Part shown: positions 45,498-54,717 of the stretch, one piece after another
Layout of the letters: the number at the start of each line of letters is the position of its first letter
Position numbering within the stretch: position 1 is the stretch's first letter
From: Acidobacteriota bacterium
GTDB taxonomy: Bacteria; Acidobacteriota; Terriglobia; Acidiferrales; UBA7541
NCBI GenBank assembly: GCA_013289715.1
Contig: JABCZJ010000003.1
Location: 186,001 to 250,000, forward strand
Direction: 5' to 3'
Length of the DNA stretch: 64,000 nucleotides
Notes under the pieces: generated by a model
The model's database searches: none
Told to the model about the DNA's origin: nothing
The model's input: the letters and a program-made list of their open reading frames with translations, nothing else
Program-made: the position numbers and the translations under genes

Positions 45498-46721
45498 GTG
45501 CACCGCTTCGTACTTCACAACTTCGTCTCACGCGTCCTAGCCATCGCATCGCTCGCCGTCGCAATCGCCGCACCGTCCGCCACAGCCCAAAAGTCCTACG
45601 ACTCCGGCGCGACCGACACCGAAATCAAAATCGGTAACATCGCGCCCTACACCGGCTGGGCCAGCCAATATGCCGCCGTCGCCCGCGCCGAAGCCGCCTA
45701 CTTCCAGATGATCAACGACCGCGGCGGAATCAAAGGCCGCAAAATCACTTTCATCAGCGTGGACAACGCTTCCGACCCCGCCAAGAGCTCAGCGCTCGCC
45801 CGTCAACTCGTCGAACAGGATCAGGTCCTGTTAATCTTCAGCTCCATCGGAACCGAAGACAATCTAGCCATCCGCGCCTATCTGAACGACCACAAAATCC
45901 CGCAGCTTTTCGTCGAATCCAGCTCCGCCGTCTTCAATGACCCTGCTCATTTTCCCTGGACCATGGGATTTTTCGCCACGTATCACAACGAAGGCATCGC
46001 CTACGCGCAATACATCCTCCAAAACAAGCCGGCCGCGAAAGTCGGAGTACTTTACGCGAACCACGACGCCGGAAAGGAATTTCTCGCAGGTGCGCGCGAA
46101 GGTTTCGGCGACAAAGCCTCGCAGCTAATCGTGAAGGAAGTTTCCTACCAAGCTTCGGAACAATCGCTACAACCGCAAATCGCCGCGCTGAAAGATTCCG
46201 GCGCCGACGTTTTCTTGAACTTCTCCCTCGGGCCATTCACCACGCAAGCCATTCGCACCGCGTACGACCTCGACTGGCATCCGCTGCAGTTCATTCCTAA
46301 CGCCTCGCTCTCCGTCGCTGCGTTCCTCGAACCCGCCGGCCTGCAAAAATCCGCAGGTGTCATCAGCAACGCCCGCTCCAAGAGCTGGATGTCACCGCGC
46401 GCGCAAAGCGATCCCGCTGTGCACGAATTTCTCGATTGGATCAGCAAGTACAACCCCAGCGCCAGCCTCCGCGACCAGAACAACGTCGCGGGCTACGAAC
46501 GCGCCCAGGCTCTCGTCGCCGTGCTGAAAAATTGCGGCGACAATCTCACCCGCGCGAACGTCATGAAACAGGCCGCCAGCCTCGATCTGGAACTCGGCAT
46601 GCTCCGCCCCGGCATCAAAATCAAGATCAGCCCCACCGATTATCAGCCAATCAAACAGCTGTTTCTGATTCGCTTCGACGGCAAAGCCTGGGTGCCCGTC
46701 GGCAGCAGCATCGCCGAGTGA
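45498..46721 (+). CDS. Periplasmic ligand-binding protein, branched-chain amino acid (LivK) type
   Basis: 407 residues from GTG 45498 (GGAGG upstream); TTG 45447 is an alternative. Signal peptide VSRVLAIASLAVAIAAPSATA. Type I periplasmic-binding fold (Peripla_BP_6): EIKIGNIAPYTGWASQYAAV, AYFQMINDRGGIKGRKI, LARQLVEQDQVLLIFSSIG. The family binds amino acids, amides, urea or aromatic acids for ABC transporters. No permease or ATPase genes adjoin it, so it is an orphan binding protein. Confidence 0.9.
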   Translation: MHRFVLHNFVSRVLAIASLAVAIAAPSATAQKSYDSGATDTEIKIGNIAPYTGWASQYAAVARAEAAYFQMINDRGGIKGRKITFISVDNASDPAKSSALARQLVEQDQVLLIFSSIGTEDNLAIRAYLNDHKIPQLFVESSSAVFNDPAHFPWTMGFFATYHNEGIAYAQYILQNKPAAKVGVLYANHDAGKEFLAGAREGFGDKASQLIVKEVSYQASEQSLQPQIAALKDSGADVFLNFSLGPFTTQAIRTAYDLDWHPLQFIPNASLSVAAFLEPAGLQKSAGVISNARSKSWMSPRAQSDPAVHEFLDWISKYNPSASLRDQNNVAGYERAQALVAVLKNCGDNLTRANVMKQAASLDLELGMLRPGIKIKISPTDYQPIKQLFLIRFDGKAWVPVGSSIAE

Positions 46722-46764
46722 ATTGACCACTACCCGGCCGCCGGCACCATCAACCACGCGCAGC

Positions 46765-47478
46765 TCAACGAAACAGCTCCGGCGCCGCTTCCTTGGGAAA
46801 CAACGCTCCAGGCGGCAATTGAATATCAAATTGCTCGCCCCAACTCGAAAATGTCACCGTTCCCTTCGGCTTGGCCAAATCACCTTCCACATATTTCGTC
46901 GGCAAGCGATCGATCGTCCCGATCCAAATTGTGTGCACAGGAATAAACAACGCTTTGTCTTCCACCTTCCAGATTTCGCTGGAGACTCCGTCGACCGCTT
47001 CGTTGCCCAGCGGCGTGATCGTCGTCCCATCCTCGGTCGCGTATAGCGAAAACGGCGGCAGGATGCGTTCCTGGTCGGCGCTGAAGTAGCGCACCCCCAT
47101 CTTTTTTCGATCGGGTCCATCCAGCAGTCGCGTACACGCCCTCAAATTCGCCGGACGGCGCTCCGCGTTCCAAATTGCGTCCAGCTCGTCCGCGGATCGA
47201 TGGAACAGAACCGTCTCGGTCGCGATGAACTCCGTCTTGCTTGGGGGATTGTCTTTTGTTTCCAGGTAATGTGCGATGTTCTTATCGCATTGATACTCCG
47301 CGTCGGTCATCATGCCGCCGCCCTCGCCGGTAACCATGTGCGCGCGGAATGACCGCACCCCCTTCAACTCTGCTTCCGACTGCAGAAAAACCTTCCGTCC
47401 ATCCAGAACAGGCTTGCGGCCGCACCCAAAACACAAGAGCGCCAAAGAAATACCCAGCGGCCAAGTACGACCTCTCAC
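46765..47478 (-). CDS. Putative lipoprotein, function unknown
   Basis: 237 residues from GTG 47478 (or GTG 47481) behind GGGAGGTGA. N-terminus RGRTWPLGISLALLCFGCG ends in a lipobox-like CFGC. The body (residues ~25-237) looks like a LolA/DUF-type beta-rich outer-membrane-associated protein: VRYFSADQERILPPFSLY, GNEAVDGVSSEIWKVEDKALFIPV, TIWIGTIDRLPTKYVEGDL. The last lines resemble proteins that hold a DUF2092/LolA-like sheet. No firm family. Convergent with the binding protein, gap 43 bp. Confidence 0.65.
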   Translation of the reverse strand: MRGRTWPLGISLALLCFGCGRKPVLDGRKVFLQSEAELKGVRSFRAHMVTGEGGGMMTDAEYQCDKNIAHYLETKDNPPSKTEFIATETVLFHRSADELDAIWNAERRPANLRACTRLLDGPDRKKMGVRYFSADQERILPPFSLYATEDGTTITPLGNEAVDGVSSEIWKVEDKALFIPVHTIWIGTIDRLPTKYVEGDLAKPKGTVTFSSWGEQFDIQLPPGALFPKEAAPELFR

Positions 47479-47605
47479 CACGTCACCTCCCAGAAGAATG
47501 GGCCGTGCATCACAATTCAATATAAGGTGTTGGCCTCGCGCGCGATGTGCCCGGTTTGCGCACTTGTGCCGTCAATCTCAATAACAAGGGCCATGAACAG
47601 GAGAG

Positions 47606-47682
47606 TGGCGGGCCTGAGAGGAGTCGAACCTCCGACAACCTGGTTCGTAGCCAGGTGCTCTATCCAGCTGAGCTACAGGCCC
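47606..47682 (-). tRNA. tRNA-Arg (anticodon ACG)
   Basis: Full cloverleaf on the minus strand: acceptor GGGCCTG/CAGGCCC, D arm GCTCAGCTGGATAGAGC, anticodon stem CCTGG/CCAGG with loop CTACGAA (ACG), T arm with GTTCGAC, discriminator G and encoded CCA. The A34 is normally deaminated to inosine to read CGU/CGC/CGA. Confidence 0.97.
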
Positions 47683-47863
47683 GCCGAAACAACGCGTGCG
47701 TTCCGTCTAGATTACGACACACTGCCCGCGACTTCAACAGCGTACGGCGATCCGAGTTCGCCCGGAGCCCGCAAATTCGCGCCACGCCGCGCGCCACGCC
47801 ACAAAATCTTCGCCACGATGCGTCGCAACGCACAAATTCACAACCCATCCCGGGTACGGAACT

Positions 47864-47904
47864 GTTCACCGCATTGTCACACCCCCGTAACAATCACCCG
47901 TTAC
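47864..47904 (+). promoter_or_regulatory. Possible PhoB-type direct repeats before pit
   Basis: Four related motifs GTTCAC (47864), GTCAC (47876), GTAAC (47887) and GTTAC (47900) are spaced 11-13 bp apart, near the helical-turn period of Pho boxes, 40-80 bp before the phosphate transporter. Individual matches are weak. Confidence 0.25.
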
Positions 47905-47943
47905 TTTCGCCAGCTGACTCTCCCACACAATCAGAGGTGCTGA

Positions 47944-49539
47944 ATGGCGGCAGGAACGTCGGTTCTCGATTCCAAGATGACGGCAGGGCCCGGAAGAATT
48001 GGCATTCTCATTGCCGTTCTGGTGCTGCTGGGCGGACTTGTGTACATCGGCCGGCACCTGATTACAGATCTGTCAGGCATCCACGCAGAGAGTTGGCTTC
48101 CCTACGCGCTGCTCGGCATCGCCCTCCTCACCGCCTTGGCTTTCGAATTCGTGAACGGCTTTCACGACACCGCAAACGCCGTCGCCACCGTCATCTACAC
48201 ACATACCATGGAACCGCACGTCGCCGTGGTTTGGTCCGGCATGTGGAATTTCCTGGGCGTGCTGGCCTCCACCGGCGCGGTAGCCTTCGGTATCGTCTCG
48301 CTCCTCCCTGTAGAACTGATTTTGCAAGTCGGCGGCAGGGCCGGCTTCGCCATGGTCTTCGCCCTGTTGGTCGCGGCGATCATCTGGAATCTCGGCACGT
48401 GGTGGTTCGGACTTCCCGCCTCCAGCTCGCATACCCTGATCGGCTCGATCATCGGCGTCGGCATCGCCAACCAGTTGATGTCCGTAAAGACCGGCACCAG
48501 CGGCGTGGATTGGGGCCAGGCCACCAACATCGGAAAATCGTTGGTTCTTTCTCCCATCGTCGGCTTCGTCTTCGCGGCGCTGCTTCTCATCGTTTCCAAA
48601 AAGCTGATTCCTAATAAGGAGCTGTACCAAGCCCCGAAGGGAAACGAACCCCCTCCCTTCTGGATTCGCGTGCTGCTCATGATCACCTGCACGGGCGTCA
48701 GCTTCTTCCACGGTTCCAACGACGGCCAAAAAGGCATGGGCTTGATCATGCTCATCCTTATCGGCACCGTCCCCACGGCTTACGCCGTCAACCACGCCGT
48801 CACCTACCAGCAAACCCAGGATTTCGTCGCGGTTTCCACGCAAACCGCGGACATGCTCGGCCACTACGTTTCTCCTGCTGCGGTCGTTGGCGACTCCCGC
48901 GAAGAAGTGACCGATTACATTCGCACCAAGCAATTCACTCCCAACACCATGCTGGCCTTGCGCGAACTCGTCAACGGCATCGGCACGGAAAGCGCTCTGT
49001 ACCGCGAATTGAAGGCTGTCCCGCAGGACAAAGTCCGCAACTTCCGCAACGACATGTACGTCGTCAGCGAAGCTCTGCGCCTCATGAACAAGACTCATCA
49101 GCCGGAGTTCTCCGCCGCCGACACCGCCATCCTCGCCAACTACAAGAAGCACGTTGATAACGCCACTAAATTCATTCCCACGTGGGTGAAAGTGGCCGTG
49201 GCACTGGCGCTTGGCATGGGCACCATGATCGGATGGAAGCGCATCGTGGTCACCGTCGGCGAAAAAATCGGCAAGGATCACTTGACCTACGCGCAAGGCG
49301 CCGCCGCGGAAATTACGGCGATGGCTACGATCGGCGCCGCCGATTGGTTCGGCTTACCTGTCAGTACCACGCACGTGCTCTCTTCCGGCGTCGCCGGAAC
49401 CATGGCCGCAAATCATTCCGGATTGCAAATGAGCACCGTGCGCAATCTGGCCTTGGCGTGGGTGCTCACGCTGCCCGCATCGATTTGTCTCGCGGCTAGC
49501 CTCTTCTGGCTATTCAGCAAAATCGGCGGCGCGAGCTAA
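47944..49539 (+). CDS. pit: PiT-family inorganic phosphate transporter
   Basis: 531 residues, about ten helices. Duplicated PiT signatures: FEFVNGFHDTANAVATVIYT in the first half and FHGSNDGQKGMGLIM in the second, plus GLPASSSHTLIGSIIG and GLPVSTTHVLSSGVAG (each quoted within limits). A soluble loop of ~100 residues (TQTADMLGHYVSPAAV...) sits between halves. Couples phosphate (as metal-phosphate) uptake to H+ or Na+. AGAGGTG precedes ATG 47944. Confidence 0.94.
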   Translation: MAAGTSVLDSKMTAGPGRIGILIAVLVLLGGLVYIGRHLITDLSGIHAESWLPYALLGIALLTALAFEFVNGFHDTANAVATVIYTHTMEPHVAVVWSGMWNFLGVLASTGAVAFGIVSLLPVELILQVGGRAGFAMVFALLVAAIIWNLGTWWFGLPASSSHTLIGSIIGVGIANQLMSVKTGTSGVDWGQATNIGKSLVLSPIVGFVFAALLLIVSKKLIPNKELYQAPKGNEPPPFWIRVLLMITCTGVSFFHGSNDGQKGMGLIMLILIGTVPTAYAVNHAVTYQQTQDFVAVSTQTADMLGHYVSPAAVVGDSREEVTDYIRTKQFTPNTMLALRELVNGIGTESALYRELKAVPQDKVRNFRNDMYVVSEALRLMNKTHQPEFSAADTAILANYKKHVDNATKFIPTWVKVAVALALGMGTMIGWKRIVVTVGEKIGKDHLTYAQGAAAEITAMATIGAADWFGLPVSTTHVLSSGVAGTMAANHSGLQMSTVRNLALAWVLTLPASICLAASLFWLFSKIGGAS

Positions 49540-49550
49540 ACCGCACTGGC

Positions 49551-49675
49551 TTTCGTAGCGGCGCTGGCCAAGGTTTTGACTTTGTAGCGGCCAGCTTTAG
49601 CTGGGCGCCTTTGAACTTGATGTTGAATTTGCCGTTGAATTTGTAGCGTCGGCGTCCCGCCGGCTCTTTTGCCTT
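49551..49675 (+). repeat. Cluster of dispersed hairpin repeats after pit
   Basis: Units: CGTAGCGGCGCTGGCCAAGG, TTTGTAGCGGCCAGC-TTTA-GCTGGGCGCCTTTGA (49580-49614) and TTTGTAGCGTCGGCGTCCCGCCGGCTCTTTT region (49640-49670), linked by TTGAATTTGCCGTTGAAT. The middle unit is nearly identical to that at 37294. Confidence 0.7.
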
Positions 49676-49738
49676 TCGCGCCGCCAACGTCGCTAACTTT
49701 GGGTCCAGGAGCTCAGAACATATTCGTTCGCAGTCATA

Positions 49739-51535
49739 ATGCCAAGGATCATCTTAGTTTTATTCGCAATCTTGTCTTCCGCACATTTGTGCTCTGGCCT
49801 TCGTGCTCAGGAATCCCCGGACACTTCCTGCCCCCGGCCATCTCCCGGTGCCGCGGTCCCCGAGCCTGAAGACTTGCGCAGCCACAGCGGCGTGCTACAG
49901 GTTGATCTGACCGTCCGCAATTTCACCCAGCCCGGCGGCACCACGCGTTTCTGCTACTTTGACGCAAACGGAAATCAATCCCCCACTCTGCGCCTGAGTC
50001 CCGGCGACCTGCTCATCCTAAATTTGAAGAACGATCTGACAGACTCGCCCCCCGCCGTTCCCGCCGCCACTAAAAACCACAATCACGATCGCGCCACCGC
50101 AAGAAAGAACGCCGACCCATGCGAGAACTCTACGATGTCGCTAACCTCCACCAATCTTCACTTCCACGGCCTCACGGTCCCAGCGGTTTGCCATCAAGAC
50201 GACGTCCTCAAAACTTCCATCCAACCCGGCGACGCGCCCTTCCAATATAAATTTCGTATCCCGGAAAACGAGCCGCCCGGATTGTATTGGTATCACCCGC
50301 ACATCCACGGTTTCAGCAAGCCACAGGTCCTGGGCGGCGCCTCCGGAGCAATGATCATCGAAGGAATCGAGCGCGCCAATAAAGAAGTAGCCGGTCTGTC
50401 GGAACGCGTCCTGGTCATACGCGATCAAGATCTGCTGAATCCCAACGCGCCGCCATCGAAATCCGAACCCGTCGTGCCCAGATTCTTCGTGGACCACGAC
50501 GGCGACTCCGCCAACAACGGCACCGGCTTCGGCAAGCCCGCGAAAGACCTCTCCATCAATTTCGTGCCGGTTCCCTATCCCGATTACCCGCCCGCCTCGA
50601 TCCAGATGAAGCCGCAGGAGCGCCAATTCTGGCGCGTACTCAACGCCTCCGCGATCACCTATCTTAATCTCGCAGTCTTGTATAAACGCGTGCCGCAACA
50701 ACTCGGTATCATCGCGCTAGACGGCGTTCCCCTCAATGCCAACGGAACCACAGGAGATTTCATCGGCTGGCAAACGCATCTCGGTGTGCCGCCCGGCGGC
50801 CGTGTCGAGTTCATCGTCACGGGCCCACCCGCTGGAGTTCAAGGCCTGCTCGTAACGCGCACCGTGGACACCGGCGTAGGCGGTGAGAACGATCCGAATC
50901 GCGCGCTCGCCACTATCACCGCCTCAGACGATGCTCCGGAACCGCGTTCAATACTCGCGTCATCGCCCGTGCCACTTCCCCCGCCCACTGAGCCCTGGCT
51001 GGGCAATGCCGCTCCGGTTCGCATCCGCAAACTTTATTTCTCGGAAAAACTTCTCGATCCCAACGATCCCAATAGCGCCACCACTTTTTACCTGACCGTC
51101 GAAGGCCAAACCCCCACGCCCTTCGATCCCAGTTCGGGAGTTCCAGACATCATCGCGAAACAAGGCGACGTGGAAGATTGGATCATCGAAAATCGCTCCA
51201 CGGAACTGCACGCATTTCACATCCATCAGCTGCACTTCATGTTAGTGGCGTGGAATGGCGTCCTAATTGACGAACCGTTTTTACGCGACACGATCAACGT
51301 GCCTTATCACAAAGACGCGGATCTTGCATACCCCAGCGTCCGCTTGCGCATGGATTTTCGCGACCCCAACACGATTGGCACTTTCGTGTACCACTGCCAT
51401 TTACTCGAACATGAAGATGGAGGAATGATGGGCCTGATCCGCGTCGAACCAGCCGACAGCGCTCAAGCTCGAGAAAAAAGTACTGCAAGTTCTAGAACGA
51501 GTAGCACTCCAGCCCACTCGACAAACGCCAATTGA
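49739..51535 (+). CDS. Secreted multicopper oxidase
   Basis: 598 residues with signal peptide IILVLFAILSSAHLCSGLRAQ (quoted in part: LVLFAILSSA). All four copper motifs are present: LHFHG (~140-144), WYHPHIHG (184-191), HAFHIHQLHF (~495-505) and HCHLLEHEDGGMM (552-564), the last with T1 ligands and Met axial. A His/Asn-rich insertion (NHNHDRATARKNADPC) lies before the first motif. Laccase- or CueO-like oxidase of phenols or Cu(I). No Shine-Dalgarno is clear at ATG 49739, and CATAAT overlaps the start, so it may be leaderless. The short Ser/Thr tail is disordered. Confidence 0.9.
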   Translation: MPRIILVLFAILSSAHLCSGLRAQESPDTSCPRPSPGAAVPEPEDLRSHSGVLQVDLTVRNFTQPGGTTRFCYFDANGNQSPTLRLSPGDLLILNLKNDLTDSPPAVPAATKNHNHDRATARKNADPCENSTMSLTSTNLHFHGLTVPAVCHQDDVLKTSIQPGDAPFQYKFRIPENEPPGLYWYHPHIHGFSKPQVLGGASGAMIIEGIERANKEVAGLSERVLVIRDQDLLNPNAPPSKSEPVVPRFFVDHDGDSANNGTGFGKPAKDLSINFVPVPYPDYPPASIQMKPQERQFWRVLNASAITYLNLAVLYKRVPQQLGIIALDGVPLNANGTTGDFIGWQTHLGVPPGGRVEFIVTGPPAGVQGLLVTRTVDTGVGGENDPNRALATITASDDAPEPRSILASSPVPLPPPTEPWLGNAAPVRIRKLYFSEKLLDPNDPNSATTFYLTVEGQTPTPFDPSSGVPDIIAKQGDVEDWIIENRSTELHAFHIHQLHFMLVAWNGVLIDEPFLRDTINVPYHKDADLAYPSVRLRMDFRDPNTIGTFVYHCHLLEHEDGGMMGLIRVEPADSAQAREKSTASSRTSSTPAHSTNAN

Positions 51536-51741
51536 ATCCGTCTTCCGCGGCCCGCAGCAGAATCCGCGAATCGCGTATTGGTGTGCGCTCGCGCTGCTTC
51601 GATTCAACGAACCAGTGGGCACGACCTGATTTTACAATTTGTCTTTTACCATTCACACAAGAAGAACTCTGCCGCAACAAAGAACAGATATTACTCACAA
51701 GCTCTGTCTGAGCAGATTTCGCAAAAAATTTAGGAGGATGC

Positions 51742-53907
51742 ATGTCCTTTAAGCGTTTCGCTTCGAACTCGATGCATTGCTTGCGTATCGGGTTAACTTC
51801 ACTCGCTCTGTTCCAATTTTCGCTCGGCGGCCCTTTGGCCGGCTCGGCCCAGGCCCAGTCGACCAATGACGGGAAGACTACTACGCCGATTAAACACGTG
51901 ATCGTGATCATCGGTGAGAATCGCAGCTTTGACCACGTCTTCGCGACCTACGTGCCGAAGCCCGGACAAACCATCAACAACCTGCTGTCAGAAGGCATCG
52001 TCAAGGCCGATGGCACTCCTGGACCCAACTTTGCAAAGGCCCACCAGCTCGCGGCAGTCGACCTCGGCGAAAAAAACGGGGGCGATCCTTTTCTTCTGAC
52101 TCCTCCCAAGATCGATTTCGGCGGCGATGTGCTTCCTGCCCCGCTCGTCGGCGGCGCGAAGGATTCGTACATCCCCAGCGACAGCATCAGTCTCGCCGAA
52201 GCGTCCGAAACCGGCTTGCCCACTAATTACTACCCGTTCCTGGTTTCCGGCGGCACTGGCTTGTCCTCGCACATTCCGGACACGCGCATCACGAACGTCA
52301 ATGCCCTCCCTGCCGGTCCCTTCCAGCTGACCAACGGCGGTCTGTTCACCTACAACGCGTACGCTGCCAGCCCCGTGCACCGCTTCTACCAGATGTGGCA
52401 GCAACTCGATTGCGCTGCCAATCACATCGTCGGGCCAAATGGCTCTCCGTGCAACGGCAGCTTGTTCTCTTGGGTCGAAGTCACGGTCGGTGCCGGCACC
52501 AACGGCCTGGCGCAACCATCCAACTTCGACACCAACTACCTGCCCGGCGCCACGACCACTGGTGAAGGCTCGACAGCTCTCGGCTTCTACAACGTGCAGC
52601 AGGGTGACGCTCCTTACTTTAAGTCTCTCGCCGACACCTACTCCATGAGCGACAACTTCCACCAGTCCGTCAGCGGCGGCACCGGTGCCAACCACATCAT
52701 GCTCGGTCACGGCGATGCCATCTACTTTACCGACGGCGCTGGCAATGCCCAGGTACCACCTCACAACGTGCTGGTACAAAAAGGCGGCGCAAATGCCGGC
52801 GTAGTAGATGAAGTCGAAAATCCCAACCCCGCAGCCGGCACCAATAACTGGTACAGCGAAGATGGTTACGGCGGCGGCTCTTTCGGCTCTGCGTCTTACG
52901 GCGGCGGCTCTTACAGCAATTGCGCTGACCCCATGCAACCCGGCGTCTCCGCGATTTTGAAATACCTCGCGGCGCTCCCGAAACCAGTGGATCCGCGCTG
53001 CCAAGCCGGCCACTACTACTTGCTGAACAACTACAACCCTGGCTACTTCGGTCGCGGCGAAAACGCGTTCCTGGACACCAACGCCGCCAACACCGTCTTC
53101 ACGATCCCGCCCTCCGCGGTTCCCAGCATCGGTGACGAACTGATCGCGCAGAGCATTTCGTGGAAGTACTACGGCGATCAGTGGAACGACTACGCTGGGA
53201 ACGGTGGCTCGACCGAGCCGCTCTGCGCACCGCCAACGGTGAAGGAACCCTGCTACATCCCCGAAGATAAATATCAAATCAACTACGGCGCCGTGGGCTC
53301 GCCCAATGGTCTCGGCGCTCCTATCACCAACGCGGACGAGTACTGCAACATCTGCAACCCGTTCCAGTACGACACGTCCATCATGGCCAACGCCGCCGTC
53401 CGCAGCGCGCACCTCAAGGACTCCAGCGAGCTCTACAATGACATCGCAGCCGGCGACATTCCCGCCGTCTCTTTCGTCAAGCCTAGCGGGTTCGTGGACG
53501 GCCATCCTTCGTCCTCGAAGCTAAATCTCTTTGAAGGCTACGTGGAAAAGATCGTGAAGGCCGTGCAAGCCAATCCCACTCTGTGGGCCGACACCGCGAT
53601 CTTCATCACCTTCGACGAGGGCGGCGGCTACTACGATTCCGGTTACGTGCAACCGTTGGACTTCTTCGGAGACGGCACCCGCATTCCGCTGCTCGTCGTC
53701 TCCAAGTTCTCCACCGGCGGCAACATCACGCACAACTACTCGGATCACGTCTCCATCCTCAAGTTCATCGAGAAGAACTGGAGCATAGGGCCGGTCACCA
53801 CCCGCAGCCGCGATAACTTCCCCAACCCGATCACGGCAGGCAGCCCCTACATTCCGACAAACGGTCCAGCCATCAGCGACTTATTCGAACTCTTCAAGTT
53901 CGAATAA
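51742..53907 (+). CDS. Secreted phosphoesterase (phospholipase C / acid phosphatase family)
   Basis: 721 residues. Signal peptide IGLTSLALFQFSLGGPLAGSAQA (quoted in part: SLALFQFSL). Alkaline-phosphatase-superfamily fold of PF04185: IKHVIVIIGENRSFDHVFATY (metal site E/N near residue 60), FHQSVSGGTGANHIMLGHGD, SFVKPSGFVDGHPSS, IFITFDEGGGYYDS and YSDHVSILKFIEKNW. AGGAGG precedes ATG 51742 and a perfect terminator follows. Releases phosphate from phospholipid or phosphate monoesters outside the cell. It lies near pit, which imports phosphate. A Gly/Ser/Tyr-rich loop (GGGSFGSASYGGGSYS) is inserted near residue 380. Confidence 0.9.
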   Translation: MSFKRFASNSMHCLRIGLTSLALFQFSLGGPLAGSAQAQSTNDGKTTTPIKHVIVIIGENRSFDHVFATYVPKPGQTINNLLSEGIVKADGTPGPNFAKAHQLAAVDLGEKNGGDPFLLTPPKIDFGGDVLPAPLVGGAKDSYIPSDSISLAEASETGLPTNYYPFLVSGGTGLSSHIPDTRITNVNALPAGPFQLTNGGLFTYNAYAASPVHRFYQMWQQLDCAANHIVGPNGSPCNGSLFSWVEVTVGAGTNGLAQPSNFDTNYLPGATTTGEGSTALGFYNVQQGDAPYFKSLADTYSMSDNFHQSVSGGTGANHIMLGHGDAIYFTDGAGNAQVPPHNVLVQKGGANAGVVDEVENPNPAAGTNNWYSEDGYGGGSFGSASYGGGSYSNCADPMQPGVSAILKYLAALPKPVDPRCQAGHYYLLNNYNPGYFGRGENAFLDTNAANTVFTIPPSAVPSIGDELIAQSISWKYYGDQWNDYAGNGGSTEPLCAPPTVKEPCYIPEDKYQINYGAVGSPNGLGAPITNADEYCNICNPFQYDTSIMANAAVRSAHLKDSSELYNDIAAGDIPAVSFVKPSGFVDGHPSSSKLNLFEGYVEKIVKAVQANPTLWADTAIFITFDEGGGYYDSGYVQPLDFFGDGTRIPLLVVSKFSTGGNITHNYSDHVSILKFIEKNWSIGPVTTRSRDNFPNPITAGSPYIPTNGPAISDLFELFKFE

Positions 53908-53927
53908 GCGCGGCAATCAACATCAAC

Positions 53928-53974
53928 CGGCCAGGCGGCGCACAGTCAACGCGCCGCCTGGCCGTTGCCTTTTT
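53928..53974 (+). terminator. Intrinsic terminator of the phosphoesterase gene
   Basis: A perfect 14-bp stem (CGGCCAGGCGGCGC, 53928-53941, with 53951-53964), 9-nt loop, then TTGCCTTTTT. A second small hairpin (TTCGAACT/AGTTCGAA) lies across the stop codon. Confidence 0.9.
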
Positions 53975-54278
53975 CTGTGTCCTTCGCCTTTCTCTGTGCA
54001 CTCTGTGTTAAATGTTTCCAAGCACGTCCGATGAATCTTTCGCGTTGCACACGCATCCATATCGATGTAGGATTTGCAATTATGAATCGCCGCCCCCACG
54101 CCTGTCTCTCTACGCCGTGTTGTTGTACCAGCACCGGCCTGCGCGGGCGCCCAATCCGAATCCTTTAGCAACCCTACACACCGGATTTCAAGCCCGCTAA
54201 CAGCCCACCAGCTGTCAAGCGGGCATTTTGTTTTTACGCCACCAAATCCAGCACCAAACGCACCAAGGAGAATCGCAA

Positions 54279-54416
54279 ATGGCCGACGAACTCAAACGCA
54301 ACGCCAGACCGGGCCAAGCGACGCCGCTGCTTTCTCTCGACGCCTGGGCCGTAATCCTAGCCCTAGCTCTCGCCCTAGCCATCTGGATCGGCTGGATCAA
54401 GCAAGTACCGTGGTGA
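54279..54416 (+). CDS. 45-residue single-helix membrane protein
   Basis: ATG 54279 with AAGGAG 8 nt upstream. Basic N-terminus (MADELKRNARPGQATP) and one helix (AWAVILALALALAIWIGWI). Located upstream of the YeiH-family transporter on the same strand, separated only by hairpin repeats. Could be a small accessory subunit; no family known to me. Confidence 0.6.
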   Translation: MADELKRNARPGQATPLLSLDAWAVILALALALAIWIGWIKQVPW

Positions 54417-54487
54417 ATCGCGCCAGAGCGCGATTCACTCTGAGAACCGGCAGCGCCGGTTCGAAGGGTAATTTGCCGCCAAGCTTT

Positions 54488-54655
54488 TGGCTTTGTAGCG
54501 GCCGCCTGCTTTTGCTTTCGAGGCGGGCGTCTTTGACTTTGCACTGGAATTTGTAGTGGCCGGTGCCGCAAAGCGGGACCGGGCAGCCGTTGTCGTTGGT
54601 TCAGTGTTGCGTTTGTAGCGGCGCACTTCATTGCGCCGTCGTCGGCACCGCGAGC
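54488..54655 (+). repeat. Tandem trio of dispersed hairpin repeats
   Basis: Three units in a row: TTTGTAGCGGCCGCCTGC...GAGGCGGGCGTCTTTGA (54494-54537), TTTGTAGTGGCCGGTGCCGC..GACCGGGC (54551-54592) and TTTGTAGCGGCGCAC..GTGCGCCG-type TTGCGCCGTCG (54614-54642). All share TTTGTAGyGGC at the left. Confidence 0.65.
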
Positions 54656-54717
54656 ATCGATCGCTCGCATTCGCCGCACGCGATGGCGCCAAAAATTTCC
54701 CAGGAGGACATCACCGC

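Noticed and set aside
48073..49296. 407-codon minus-strand open frame
   Set aside because: Antisense to pit; Asp/His/Gly-rich translation without structure.
51988..53505. 505-codon minus-strand open frame
   Set aside because: Antisense to the phosphoesterase gene; no family motif, arises from its GC-rich codon use.
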